This document shows, in pieces, positions 1 to 7,265 of a stretch of 14,019 bases of DNA. The notes beneath the pieces are model-generated. The model did not search any database. It was not told the origin of the DNA and saw only the letters and a list, made by a program, of their open reading frames with translations. Positions within the stretch are counted from its first letter, which is position 1, and every line of letters starts with the position of its first letter. This stretch comes from Candidatus Sifarchaeum marinoarchaea (GTDB lineage Archaea; Asgardarchaeota; Sifarchaeia; Borrarchaeales; Borrarchaeaceae). The stretch covers positions 1-14,019 of the forward strand of contig JAECRW010000028.1 in NCBI GenBank assembly GCA_016294985.1. The letters run 5' to 3'. The position numbers and the translations under genes were made by a program.

Positions 1-2
1 TT

Positions 3-137
3 AAGACCATGATCAGAGCATTAGATGACAATCCAGAGAAGTTGATGACTGAACAGATCACAGACAAATCAGTAACAAGAGTTGGAATAGAAGAATTGAC
101 ATCGAATATATGTCAGGGAAAAAGGCCGATAAGGTAA
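3..137 (+). CDS. C-terminal fragment of an unidentified protein
   Basis: An open frame enters from the left edge and ends at the TAA at 135-137, giving 44 residues that end in CQGKRPIR. The piece is hydrophilic and mixed in charge. It contains no motif I recognise, so no function is proposed. The other two + strand frames are stopped within the first 25 bases, which makes this the only frame able to carry an upstream gene. AT-rich non-coding sequence follows up to the GTPase start. This could be the true tail of a gene or a chance open frame; the neighbouring upstream sequence would decide. Confidence 0.45.
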   Translation, partial: KTMIRALDDNPEKLMTEQITDKSVTRVGIEELTSNICQGKRPIR

Positions 138-241
138 TAATCTCGCTCTAAATACACCAAGATTTTAAATTTTCTTTAGCCTATAAGAAACTAAAGATAT
201 CTTCTAAGTAATTTTTAAGAAATATCATTTTTCAAAAATAA

Positions 242-257
242 GTTGAGACAACTCAAC
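242..257. promoter_or_regulatory. Inverted repeat upstream of the GTPase gene
   Basis: GTTGAG at 242-247 and CTCAAC at 252-257 form perfect 6-base arms around a 4-base spacer. The repeat lies 27 bases before the preferred ATG of the DRG-like GTPase and just after an AT-rich stretch (about 229-241). That position suits an operator or a small hairpin in the 5' leader. Six-base arms can occur by chance in AT-rich DNA, so this is tentative. Confidence 0.25.
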
Positions 258-283
258 AATTGAAAGCTATAAGCCTGGTTAAA

Positions 284-1447
284 ATGCCGATAAACCTTTC
301 GCACGAAGCAATGGCAGCTAAGGAAAAGTATGAAAACGCAGAAACGCTTTCTGAAAAAATTAGGACTTTGCAGGAGTATTTGGCGGCTATTCCAGACCAT
401 AAAGGTACCGACAAGCTTCGTCAAACTCTCAAGACAAAACTTTCAAAACTAAAAGCAGAATCAGAAGAGGTACGCCTCAGAAGGAAAGGTACGGGCGTCC
501 AATTCCACTTGAAAAAAGAAGGCGATGCTCAAATAGTATTAGTCGGATTACCTTCCTCTGGTAAAAGTTCAATGCTTGCCGCCTTGACATCAGCCAAACC
601 TGAGATCGGAATTCCAACTTCTGTGTTGACACCAGGAATGATTGATTATGAAGGCGTACAAATTCAAGCTGTTGAAGTTCCAGCAATTTTTGAAGATGCC
701 AACCAAAGTGTGATGGGACGACAATCTCTTGGTGCTGTTAGAAATGCTGATCTAGTGATTTTGATTATTGATCTGACGAGAGACCCCCTTAAACAACTTA
801 AACTTATCTTGAAGGAATTTGAAAACACTGGAATAAAACTAAACAAAAGTCCTCCTCCAGTGGAAATTAAAAAGACTGGTTCGGGAGGCATCCAAATCAT
901 TGGCGACATACATCTTGAGAATGAAAGACAAGATGTCGTAAAACTTCTCTTTGAACACGGGATACACAATGCCGTTGTAACCATCACTGGAAAGATAAAA
1001 CTTGAAGATCTCGCTGAGTCACTCGATAGAAGTATAATTTACATGTTTGGAATAATTATCTGCACAAAAGGCGATGCAAAAGGATCTGCTGAAAGTTTTA
1101 AAATGCTGAAAAATAGCCCGCTTGGAAAACAGTTCCAATTAATTGTGCCCACAAGTGTAATGAATGAAGACGGCATGAAAAACGTGAAAACACTTCCTGC
1201 AAAAATTTTTCATCAACTAAATTTGATCCGCGTTTATACCAAAGATGAAAAAGGCGTTGCAAAAAGACCCATGGTATTATCAAAAGGTGTTACAGTCAAG
1301 GATTTGACAAAAATGTTACACAAGCAGTTTCTTCAATATTTCAAGTACGCCAAGGTATGGGGAACATCTGTAAAGCATTCCGGATCACAAGTAGGACTTA
1401 TGCACACGCTAGAAGATGGTGATGTCATTAGAATTTTCATACGCTAG
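284..1447 (+). CDS. DRG-like (Obg-family) GTPase with C-terminal TGS domain
   Basis: This 387-residue protein has the DRG layout: a basic helical N-terminus (about 1-75), a G domain, and a C-terminal TGS domain (about 314-387) ending in the DRG-like EDGDVIRIFIR. The P-loop is GLPSSGKSS (88-96). The DRG insert 'NKSPPPVEIKK...GGIQI...GIHNAVVTI' (about 187-235) is clear. Two nucleotide motifs are unusual: G3, normally DLPG, reads EVPA (131-134), and G4 reads TKGD (261-264) instead of NKxD. DRG proteins of archaea and eukaryotes are ribosome- and RNA-associated GTPases; that role is transferred by family. I prefer the ATG at 284, since the sequence then begins MPINLSHEAM; an in-frame TTG at 260 would add eight residues. 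A trmJ-like gene follows after 45 bases, which fits a shared translation-related context. Confidence 0.88.
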   Translation: MPINLSHEAMAAKEKYENAETLSEKIRTLQEYLAAIPDHKGTDKLRQTLKTKLSKLKAESEEVRLRRKGTGVQFHLKKEGDAQIVLVGLPSSGKSSMLAALTSAKPEIGIPTSVLTPGMIDYEGVQIQAVEVPAIFEDANQSVMGRQSLGAVRNADLVILIIDLTRDPLKQLKLILKEFENTGIKLNKSPPPVEIKKTGSGGIQIIGDIHLENERQDVVKLLFEHGIHNAVVTITGKIKLEDLAESLDRSIIYMFGIIICTKGDAKGSAESFKMLKNSPLGKQFQLIVPTSVMNEDGMKNVKTLPAKIFHQLNLIRVYTKDEKGVAKRPMVLSKGVTVKDLTKMLHKQFLQYFKYAKVWGTSVKHSGSQVGLMHTLEDGDVIRIFIR

Positions 1448-1473
1448 AACTGATAAATTAAGTGTCTTTTATC

Positions 1474-1481
1474 CTTATAAT
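1474..1481 (+). promoter_or_regulatory. TATA-like element before the methyltransferase gene
   Basis: CTTATAAT lies 12 bases before the ATG at 1493, in the 45-base gap after the GTPase gene. It resembles an archaeal TATA box, but it is too close to the start to give the usual 25-base spacing unless transcription starts inside the gene. Read-through from the GTPase gene is therefore at least as likely. Confidence 0.2.
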
Positions 1482-1492
1482 GGGTTAAGAAA

Positions 1493-2191
1493 ATGCAGAT
1501 TAGAGTTGTATTAGTTGAGATAGAAGGTGAAATCAACCTCGGTTCAATTTGTCGTCTGTGTAAAAACTTTGGATTCAGTGAACTCTATTTAGTTAATCCA
1601 AAGCTCGAATTAAACAAACTTTCGACTGCATATGGATTTGCGATGCACGCAAAAGAACTTATTAAAGATATCAAGGTTGTTACAAGTCTAAAAGATGCAC
1701 TTGCTGATGTTGATGCAATAATTGGAACAACGGCAATTCCTGCTAGTACAATCTCGAATCCATTAAGATTTCCGATTCCGCCTGAAGAGCTACAGAATAT
1801 GATAAATTTGAATGGAAAAACTGCTATTCTCTTTGGACGCGAGGGAACCGGACTTACAAATGAGGAACTAAATAGTTGTGATACCGTTGTTACTATTCCT
1901 GCGGATGGTGAATATCCAACACTAAATATTGCACAAGCCGCCGCCATTATTTTATATACTATTTTTCGATTAAAAAAAGGACGAAAACACGGACGATTTA
2001 GATCTGCAAGTCAAATTGAAAAAAACAAACTCTTTGAGTATTTCTCGCAGTTATTAAAAAAAATCGGATTTATAGAAGCTAAACGTCCGATAGCAGAAAG
2101 AATATTCAGAAATATAATTGGAAGGGCCTTTATTTCTGGAAGAGAATGCCATACTTTGATTGGTGTATTCCGAAGGCTGATCTCCCGTTAA
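1493..2191 (+). CDS. trmJ: TrmJ-like SPOUT tRNA 2'-O-methyltransferase
   Basis: A 232-residue protein of the SpoU/TrmH (SPOUT) class. Motif 1 is at the N-terminus (N15, R21, N25 in NLGSICRLCKNFGF), motif 2 is FGREGTGL (114-121), and motif 3 is YPTLNIAQA (141-149). These form the trefoil knot that binds S-adenosylmethionine. The LNIAQA form of motif 3 is typical of TrmJ rather than TrmH; a Thr replaces the common Ser before LN. The C-terminal 70 residues are basic and helical, as in TrmJ. Bacterial and archaeal TrmJ methylate the 2'-OH of nucleotide 32 in tRNA, and that is the probable reaction in the cytoplasm. The ATG at 1493 starts right at the conserved first beta strand. It lies 45 bases after the DRG-like gene, possibly in one transcript. 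The exact target position is inferred from the family. Confidence 0.88.
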   Translation: MQIRVVLVEIEGEINLGSICRLCKNFGFSELYLVNPKLELNKLSTAYGFAMHAKELIKDIKVVTSLKDALADVDAIIGTTAIPASTISNPLRFPIPPEELQNMINLNGKTAILFGREGTGLTNEELNSCDTVVTIPADGEYPTLNIAQAAAIILYTIFRLKKGRKHGRFRSASQIEKNKLFEYFSQLLKKIGFIEAKRPIAERIFRNIIGRAFISGRECHTLIGVFRRLISR

Positions 2192-2237
2192 CTATATCAT
2201 AGAAATCTTAAAGCACTGGTTCATATACAAGATATAG

Positions 2238-2247
2238 CTATAAATAG
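2238..2247 (+). promoter_or_regulatory. TATA box of the ferredoxin gene
   Basis: CTATAAATAG is a strong archaeal TATA-box match. It sits 44 bases before the ATG at 2282, so a start about 25 bases downstream would give a leader of 15-25 bases. It indicates that the ferredoxin is transcribed from its own promoter. Confidence 0.5.
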
Positions 2248-2281
2248 GTATACCCATCATATCTTTCTCTATTGAATTGAA

Positions 2282-2506
2282 ATGGGTGAGAATATGCCAG
2301 AATGGAGTAGCGAAGAAGTAGGTGTAACAATCACAATTGATTATAATTTGTGCACTGGTGCTGGTGACTGCGTCGAAAACTGTCCCGTCGAAGTATATGA
2401 ATTAGTAGATGGGAAAGCAGTGCCAACTAATATCAATGAATGCACAGAGTGTTGCACTTGCGTCGCATCTTGTCCAAACGATGCCATCAAGCACAGTTCA
2501 TGCTAG
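2282..2506 (+). CDS. Small two-cluster ferredoxin with one cluster Cys replaced
   Basis: A 74-residue bacterial-type ferredoxin, an electron carrier of the cytoplasm. The second cluster motif is complete (C54, C57, C60, with C64 before Pro). The first reads C24, A27, C30, C34-Pro: the Cys expected at position 27 is Ala. By family precedent this site would hold a [3Fe-4S] cluster or a non-standard [4Fe-4S] cluster, with a normal [4Fe-4S] cluster at the other site. Extra Cys residues are at 58 and 74. The start is either ATG 2282 or ATG 2294; the latter has GGTGAG at 2285-2290 only three bases ahead, so 2282 is kept. The reductase-like gene lies convergently 51 bases away. Which clusters are bound is inferred. 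Confidence 0.9.
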   Translation: MGENMPEWSSEEVGVTITIDYNLCTGAGDCVENCPVEVYELVDGKAVPTNINECTECCTCVASCPNDAIKHSSC

Positions 2507-2557
2507 TCTAAAGCCTAGACGGGTAATATAGCAAATTCTTGGACCATGAGGTAGTTT

Positions 2558-3280
2558 CTAATATCTAGGAAAGATTTCTTTTTTTATTTGTGTCTTTGGA
2601 ACATTTAATCCTAAGACCAGTTCTTCCATAGCTGTTACCATTGAGACAGGTCCACTTAAATAAAAGATTCTTTCAAGGTAATCAGGGATCTCTTTCTTAA
2701 CCAATTCCGCATTAATGCGACCCTTATAGCCCTTCCATGCCTCGGTTGGATGTGTCAGAGTGTAGACCACTTTTAAGTTTGGATTTAAGGATTGCATTTT
2801 GTCGAAATCTTCCTGAAAAAACAAATCATTTTCACAGTGGGTAGAGTTAATCAATACAATATCTGTCGAGAGCTTCGTATCCGTACAATATTTGCAAATG
2901 CTTCTTGGCGCGGTTATGCCAATTCCCCCAGTAAGAATTCCAATCTTTTGTACGTCCTCAACAATAAACCGTCCGAAGGGTGCATTTAAAATTGCTGAAT
3001 CTCCTTTCTTTAGTTTAAGCAACGCTTTCTTATAATCAGTATTTCGTAGTTTAGTGGTAAATTCAATGTAGCCCTTCTCTGCTGTTTCTGTTGGACTAGT
3101 CGAAAACGAGAAGTGATGTGTGTATTTGTTCCCTTCTACCTCTATATTGACTACAAAGTATTGTCCCGCTTGGTAATGATTATCAGATTGATTTTTAAAC
3201 CTGAAACTGCTAACTGGTATCATCACTTCACACTGAGTTCGCGGAACTATCTCTATAAGGTGTGTCTCAAATTCAGTCAT
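2558..3280 (-). CDS. Ferredoxin-NAD(P)H reductase-like FAD oxidoreductase
   Basis: This 240-residue protein has the two-domain FNR fold. The N-terminal beta-barrel carries HFSFSTSP (56-63), the counterpart of the RxYSxxS flavin-binding motif, with His in place of the usual Arg. The C-terminal Rossmann domain carries GGIGIT (118-123) for NAD(P)H, SGPVSM (209-214), and a terminal KKEIFPRY resembling the usual EEFxGY end. It has no fused 2Fe-2S domain, so its electron partner must be separate; the neighbouring ferredoxin is a candidate. The start is the ATG at 3280, because AGGTGG lies four bases upstream; a TTG at 3298 would add six residues. The family moves electrons between NAD(P)H and ferredoxins, oxygenases or flavins. 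The actual partner and cofactor preference cannot be read from the sequence. Confidence 0.87.
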   Translation of the reverse strand: MTEFETHLIEIVPRTQCEVMIPVSSFRFKNQSDNHYQAGQYFVVNIEVEGNKYTHHFSFSTSPTETAEKGYIEFTTKLRNTDYKKALLKLKKGDSAILNAPFGRFIVEDVQKIGILTGGIGITAPRSICKYCTDTKLSTDIVLINSTHCENDLFFQEDFDKMQSLNPNLKVVYTLTHPTEAWKGYKGRINAELVKKEIPDYLERIFYLSGPVSMVTAMEELVLGLNVPKTQIKKEIFPRY

Positions 3281-3284
3281 ACAA

Positions 3285-3290
3285 CCACCT
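3285..3290 (-). promoter_or_regulatory. Ribosome binding site of the FNR-like gene
   Basis: On the minus strand AGGTGG stands four bases before the ATG at 3280. It favours this ATG over the in-frame TTG at 3298, which would place this site inside the coding region. Confidence 0.6.
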
Positions 3291-3341
3291 AGAGGCAAAT
3301 TAAAGTTTATAATATTCTAAAAGCTTTTTCTTGTGACATAT

Positions 3342-3349
3342 CTTATAAG
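3342..3349 (-). promoter_or_regulatory. TATA-like element of the FNR-like gene
   Basis: CTTATAAG, the same on both strands, lies 62 bases before the ATG at 3280 on the minus strand. A start about 25 bases downstream leaves a leader long enough to contain the AGGTGG site. Because it is symmetric, its direction rests only on the position of the gene. Confidence 0.3.
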
Positions 3350-3427
3350 AAAGTAGCAATAATGTGGTCAGTTGTTTCGAAGAGTTTTCAAATGAACCAT
3401 TTGTAAGTTCATGATAGCATAACTTAG

Positions 3428-3437
3428 TTTTTAAAAG
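3428..3437 (+). promoter_or_regulatory. TATA-like element upstream of DNA polymerase B
   Basis: TTTTTAAAAG lies in the divergent gap between the FNR-like gene and the polymerase. A transcription start near 3455-3460 would leave a leader of about 115 bases to the preferred polymerase ATG. It is a plausible but not strong archaeal TATA box. Confidence 0.3.
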
Positions 3438-3454
3438 GAAAGGAGAATAAATTA

Positions 3455-3592
3455 ATGAACAGAGGGGATGTCAAACATTTTATGACTAGTGGCAAATGCA
3501 GTTATTACAATAGTTTGTTGCGTCTTTTAATGCATGAGAAACCGTCCCTTTGGTTTTCAGAGGCTGTTCAATATGAAAACAAAAGATCTTGA
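3455..3592 (+). CDS. Possible small ORF or leader peptide overlapping the polymerase start
   Basis: A 45-codon frame begins at ATG 3455 (MNRGDVKHFMTSGKCSYY...) and ends at the TGA at 3590-3592. It overlaps the polymerase coding region by 20 bases in another frame. AAAGGAG at 3439-3445, nine bases before the ATG, is a good ribosome site, better than anything before the polymerase start. The peptide has no recognised domain. It might be a translated leader coupled to polymerase translation, a short independent gene, or chance. One point against it: if the TATA-like element at 3428-3437 is used, transcription would begin about at this ATG and the ribosome site would not be in the mRNA. Confidence 0.25.
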   Translation: MNRGDVKHFMTSGKCSYYNSLLRLLMHEKPSLWFSEAVQYENKRS

Positions 3593-6194
3593 CCTCTATA
3601 TGACAGATATCGATTATGAAAGGGCTGAAGATAAACCCGTAGTTAGAATTTACGGTAGGACTTCTGAAGGTATTCCTATTCAATTGCGAGTGGATGATTT
3701 TCTGCCTTATATCTTCATACCTCTCAAGAAGAAAGAACAATTTGAAAAATGTATGGAGGAAAATCAAGTACTTAAGGAATGGTTGGTTTCAACTGAAAAA
3801 CTTGCTAAGATTAAGTATGACGGTGGCGAAACAATTGAACTTCTAAAACTTGTGGGAAATCGCCCCTGGGAAGTTCCAAAAATTCGTGAGCTTTTTGAAA
3901 AAAACGATATTGAGCATTTTGAATCTGATATTCCTTTTGTCAAGCGTTTTCTTATCGATACAAGTTTAAAAGGTCTCAACATACTACGTATTAGTTCAGC
4001 AGTTCAAGATCAGGAAAAGGCTGGAGGTTACATCCTCAGGTCACAAACGAAACATATTCATCCTTCAGATATCGACCCATTGCGTTTCAGGAAACTCATT
4101 CACCTTTCTCTTGATATTGAAGTTGATGATCGTGATGTTATTGAATTTGAAGATTTAAAAAGCTATAATCGAAGACTAATCGCTCTCTCCTTATGCTGGG
4201 GCACAAACCAGGATGATTATAAGACTCATGTTTTTTGTTTAAAGGAAGATTCTGATGAAGCAGAGAAAAAACTGCTAAATGAATTCTTCACGCTTTTCCG
4301 AGAAATTCAACCAGATGTGGTGATCGGTTATAATGTTGATGCGTTCGACTTCCCATACATCATTGACCGTGTACAGAAGTTAAAACTTTCTACTACTCCT
4401 CTATCTCTGCTTGATAATGATACACTCCGTTATTCCGGAAGATTAAGAGCTCACCGAATGAGAGGTCGTATTATTTGCGATATAATAAAAAAAATTGGCA
4501 AAATCACTACCGAATCAGGACGTAGAGGCCTTGGGGATGTTGCTCAAAAATTGCTTGGAACAAAAAAGATTGAACTTAAAGAATCTGTGGGAAAATTATG
4601 GGCAAAAGGTGTTTTAGAAAACGACAAAAAACGTCTGAAATCCTTCATTAACTATTCCGAAATGGACGCTATACTTTCCTATCGGCTCTGGTGGGAATTG
4701 GAACTAGAGAACATTTTGGAGCTTATTCGAATTGTAGGCTTTCCACCTGCAGAGGGTATGTATGCAACAGAAAGAAACCAAGGCGAGCTTGAACTTATGC
4801 GTAAATGTGTTCAGAGAAATGTTCTCATCCCCAATAGTTCTGTGCCCGACGAAACACGTCAAAGACAAAAAATGAAAGAAGAAGACGGTCTGAAGGGCGG
4901 TATGGTTATCGGCCCAACAGGTGCGTTCCATAAAGAAGTGGTTATTTTTGATTTCCGATCCCTGTATCCTTCAATCATAATAGCTTATAATGCAGGGGGC
5001 GAAACATTCCAAGGCAAGCCCGATAATTCTTTTGAATTCAAGAAGAAACCAAAGTCAGTCCTCGCTGAAATGGAAGAGTATATTCTTTCTTACAGATTCA
5101 AGCTAAAACAGAAGAAAAAGGAACTTGAAAAAAAGCTTATTGAGATGAAAATTGAAAAGAAGGTTAAAACTGATGAATATATGAATCGACAAGAAGACCT
5201 TAAGAATATTGATCGACGGCAATCAATGCTTAAATTAGTTGCAAATGCTCTATATGGTACTATCGGTTCAGTTTTCGGCAGATTTTATTTACTCCATGTA
5301 GCTAAGGCCATTACTTCGCTCGGACGTCAACATCTTACAAATCTTATTGAACTGATTGAACAATACAATGAAATCAATGCAAAGCATTTTAAAGTGGTTT
5401 ACGGAGATACGGACAGCATTTTTGTGAGTTTTGCTGAAGATAAATCATTTGAACAACTTTATAATCTTACAATGCGATCAAAGAAAGAAAAAATTACCCA
5501 CAAAGAACTAAAATCAGTAGAAAAAGATGCTTGCACGAGTATTGATCATTTGCTAGACTTTCTCGGTTCTAAGCTTCCAGAAGGAATGCAACTAGAATTA
5601 GACGATATTGCATTTCGGATTATTTTTCAACCCGAACGAAAAAAGGCATATGGTTATGTAAGTGCATTAAATGGAGAATTGAAAGTCAAGGGTTTTGAAG
5701 CCATTCGAGGGGATTGGACCGAATTCGCTAAGCGCGTTCAATTGAAAGTGATTGATATCCTTCTCCGAAGTAGTGAGACCGCTGCAATGGAAAATGCAAA
5801 ACAGTTTGTATTGGAAGAGTGTAGAACCCTCTTAAATGCACCTATTGAAGAAATTAAAGACCATCTGATTCAATACGCCCCAATCAGTAAATCCCCAGAA
5901 AAATACAAGTCAATCACGCCAGCGGTTGGAGCTTTCCTTCATTATTGTGAGGTTAACAACCTTGATCCTAAAAAAGAATGGAAAAATATTTCCAAATTTC
6001 CTTATATCATACTTAAGGGCGAGGGACCTCAGTATAAACGTGCTAGACATCCAAATTTAATGAACAGCACAGAGATAGACAGAGAACAATATATAAAGGA
6101 AGTATTGGGCGCTGTATCGAAATTTGGCGTTAAACTTGGCCTAGATACAATCAAAGGAAAGGGAAGAAAAACCACACTACTTGATTTTGTTTGA
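3573..6194 (+). CDS. polB: Family-B replicative DNA polymerase
   Basis: An 873-residue polymerase with all core motifs, numbered from the ATG at 3573. Exo I is DIE (181-183), Exo II NVDAFD (254-259), and Exo III Y361-D365, so 3'-5' proofreading should be active. Polymerase motif A is DFRSLYPS (460-467), motif B KLVANALYG (554-562), and motif C YGDTDS (610-615). A KKAY motif follows near residue 690. No intein interrupts the motifs. A long charged helix (about 515-540) precedes motif B in the fingers. The C-terminus TTLLDFV resembles a degenerate PCNA-binding peptide. The start is uncertain: ATG 3573 has AGAGG nine bases upstream and gives a normal family N-terminus, while ATG 3534 would add 13 residues without a ribosome site. 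It probably serves chromosomal replication or repair; which archaeal PolB clade it belongs to needs a tree. Confidence 0.96.
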   Translation: MKTKDLDLYMTDIDYERAEDKPVVRIYGRTSEGIPIQLRVDDFLPYIFIPLKKKEQFEKCMEENQVLKEWLVSTEKLAKIKYDGGETIELLKLVGNRPWEVPKIRELFEKNDIEHFESDIPFVKRFLIDTSLKGLNILRISSAVQDQEKAGGYILRSQTKHIHPSDIDPLRFRKLIHLSLDIEVDDRDVIEFEDLKSYNRRLIALSLCWGTNQDDYKTHVFCLKEDSDEAEKKLLNEFFTLFREIQPDVVIGYNVDAFDFPYIIDRVQKLKLSTTPLSLLDNDTLRYSGRLRAHRMRGRIICDIIKKIGKITTESGRRGLGDVAQKLLGTKKIELKESVGKLWAKGVLENDKKRLKSFINYSEMDAILSYRLWWELELENILELIRIVGFPPAEGMYATERNQGELELMRKCVQRNVLIPNSSVPDETRQRQKMKEEDGLKGGMVIGPTGAFHKEVVIFDFRSLYPSIIIAYNAGGETFQGKPDNSFEFKKKPKSVLAEMEEYILSYRFKLKQKKKELEKKLIEMKIEKKVKTDEYMNRQEDLKNIDRRQSMLKLVANALYGTIGSVFGRFYLLHVAKAITSLGRQHLTNLIELIEQYNEINAKHFKVVYGDTDSIFVSFAEDKSFEQLYNLTMRSKKEKITHKELKSVEKDACTSIDHLLDFLGSKLPEGMQLELDDIAFRIIFQPERKKAYGYVSALNGELKVKGFEAIRGDWTEFAKRVQLKVIDILLRSSETAAMENAKQFVLEECRTLLNAPIEEIKDHLIQYAPISKSPEKYKSITPAVGAFLHYCEVNNLDPKKEWKNISKFPYIILKGEGPQYKRARHPNLMNSTEIDREQYIKEVLGAVSKFGVKLGLDTIKGKGRKTTLLDFV

Positions 6195-6233
6195 AAACCT
6201 ATTAGTGACTATAAGAGTCTGAAATAACTCAAC

Positions 6234-6680
6234 TCAAATCTTCTTGCGCAGGAGTAATACATCCTCAAGCGACTGACTTTTTGTTAGACCACAATTATCG
6301 AATCCAAGTTTCTCATAAAAATTCTTTGCAGTATTATTGGACGGCCGGACATATAAAAAAACGGATTTGCAATCGTGAGATTTCAAAAAATTACAAGCTT
6401 TTTGCACAAGTATTCTGCCAATACCGCGTCCTCGAAATTCCTCTCGAACAGAAAGTGAGTTAATATATCCCTCATTGGAACGTGTTGATGCATTTATACA
6501 ACCAATTACCTGTCCTTGACCTGATCGTGCTATAAACCACTGACAAGGACGCTGTTGGCCATCGATGTAACAATCCAGCTCTAATGTGTCCAATGTACTC
6601 AAAGTGTCAAATGAGTTTTTTAAAATATCTCTTAGACCAACTCTATCATTCTCATCCAACTTTTTTATCTCAATATCCAT
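6234..6680 (-). CDS. GNAT-family N-acetyltransferase
   Basis: A 148-residue single-domain GNAT protein. The acetyl-CoA pyrophosphate loop is R83-G84-R85-G86-I87-G88 within SVREEFRGRGIGRILV. A later NNTAKNFYEKLGF segment (about 115-127) is the usual motif B region. It transfers an acetyl group from acetyl-CoA to an amine; the substrate is not visible. I prefer ATG 6680, where the protein begins MDIEIKKLDENDR. A GTG at 6701 would add seven residues and overlap the end of the upstream acetyltransferase gene by eight bases. Either way the two genes are almost contiguous on the minus strand and are very likely co-transcribed. It ends 39 bases from the polymerase stop, convergently. Confidence 0.85.
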   Translation of the reverse strand: MDIEIKKLDENDRVGLRDILKNSFDTLSTLDTLELDCYIDGQQRPCQWFIARSGQGQVIGCINASTRSNEGYINSLSVREEFRGRGIGRILVQKACNFLKSHDCKSVFLYVRPSNNTAKNFYEKLGFDNCGLTKSQSLEDVLLLRKKI

Positions 6681-6693
6681 TCTTTTCGACCCA

Positions 6694-7212
6694 TTAGGCA
6701 CTCATTTTCATTAAAACAGCGTCTTTTCCTTTGCCATAATAATTTCGGAGAATGTATTCATAGTTAAAACCTAGTTTACGATACATTTCCCTTGCGGCCT
6801 TATTTGTCATTTTCACCTCTAATCGAAAATAAGTGGGACCAGCATCCTTCAATTGCCTCATTAACTCTTTTACAAGCCCAATTCCTATACCTCGGCGTCT
6901 GTAATTTGGATGAACCGCCACAGAAACGATATGTCCTATTTTTCCTTCTCTAGTCGATTTAATGACTCCAATGCTGTATCCCACAATAGTATGTCCCACA
7001 TTTTCTAGTGCTACCAGAAAACTATAATGTTTGAATTCACCTAACATTTCTAAGTGTTGCTCTGTATATCTCTCGCTCTCTGAAAAGCAGTTTCTTTCTA
7101 TTTCATAAATTGAAGAGAGATCCTTTTGGTTATATGAACGTATGATTATCATAGCCCCATCTTTAAGTGTTAACTCAGACACATCTTTTACGTCCTTATG
7201 TATCAAATTCAT
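6694..7212 (-). CDS. rimI: RimI/Ard1-type protein N-terminal acetyltransferase
   Basis: A 172-residue GNAT protein. The acetyl-CoA loop R106-R107-G108-I109-G110 lies in AVHPNYRRRGIG, followed by NKAAREMYRKLGF (137-149). The ending NYYGKGKDAVLMKM matches the YYxxGxDAxxM signature of RimI and archaeal Ard1, which acetylate protein N-termini or the ribosomal protein S18 homologue. ATG 7212 is used here; AAGGAGGA at 7225-7232 stands 12 bases before it, a rather long spacing. The conserved domain begins near M21 (ATG 7152), so the first 20 residues could be an extension or a misplaced start. The second acetyltransferase gene follows directly, suggesting a two-gene operon. Confidence 0.88.
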   Translation of the reverse strand: MNLIHKDVKDVSELTLKDGAMIIIRSYNQKDLSSIYEIERNCFSESERYTEQHLEMLGEFKHYSFLVALENVGHTIVGYSIGVIKSTREGKIGHIVSVAVHPNYRRRGIGIGLVKELMRQLKDAGPTYFRLEVKMTNKAAREMYRKLGFNYEYILRNYYGKGKDAVLMKMSA

Positions 7213-7224
7213 GTTTACAAATAA

Positions 7225-7232
7225 TCCTCCTT
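7225..7232 (-). promoter_or_regulatory. Ribosome binding site upstream of the rimI-like gene
   Basis: On the minus strand AAGGAGGA lies 12 bases before the ATG at 7212. The match to the anti-Shine-Dalgarno sequence is strong, but the spacing is longer than the usual 5-9 bases. Confidence 0.4.
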
Positions 7233-7254
7233 AAAAATACTGCAAAGAATTCAT

Positions 7255-7265
7255 GATATTTATGG
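7255..7265 (-). promoter_or_regulatory. TATA-like element of the acetyltransferase operon
   Basis: Minus-strand CCATAAATATC lies 43 bases before the ATG at 7212. A start about 25 bases further on would leave a short leader that still includes the AAGGAGGA site. Confidence 0.35.

Noticed and set aside
664..987. Minus-strand frame of 107 codons inside the GTPase gene
   Set aside because: It lies opposite a well-supported gene, and its translation has no domain, only a shadow-type composition.
1585..1947. Minus-strand frame of 120 codons rich in Ser/Val/Ala
   Set aside because: It lies wholly opposite the TrmJ-like gene, including the conserved knot motifs; a shadow frame.
2506..2520. Possible terminator hairpin GTCTA/TAGAC after the ferredoxin gene
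   Set aside because: The stem is only five bases, without a following T tract, and archaeal terminators do not rely on such stems.
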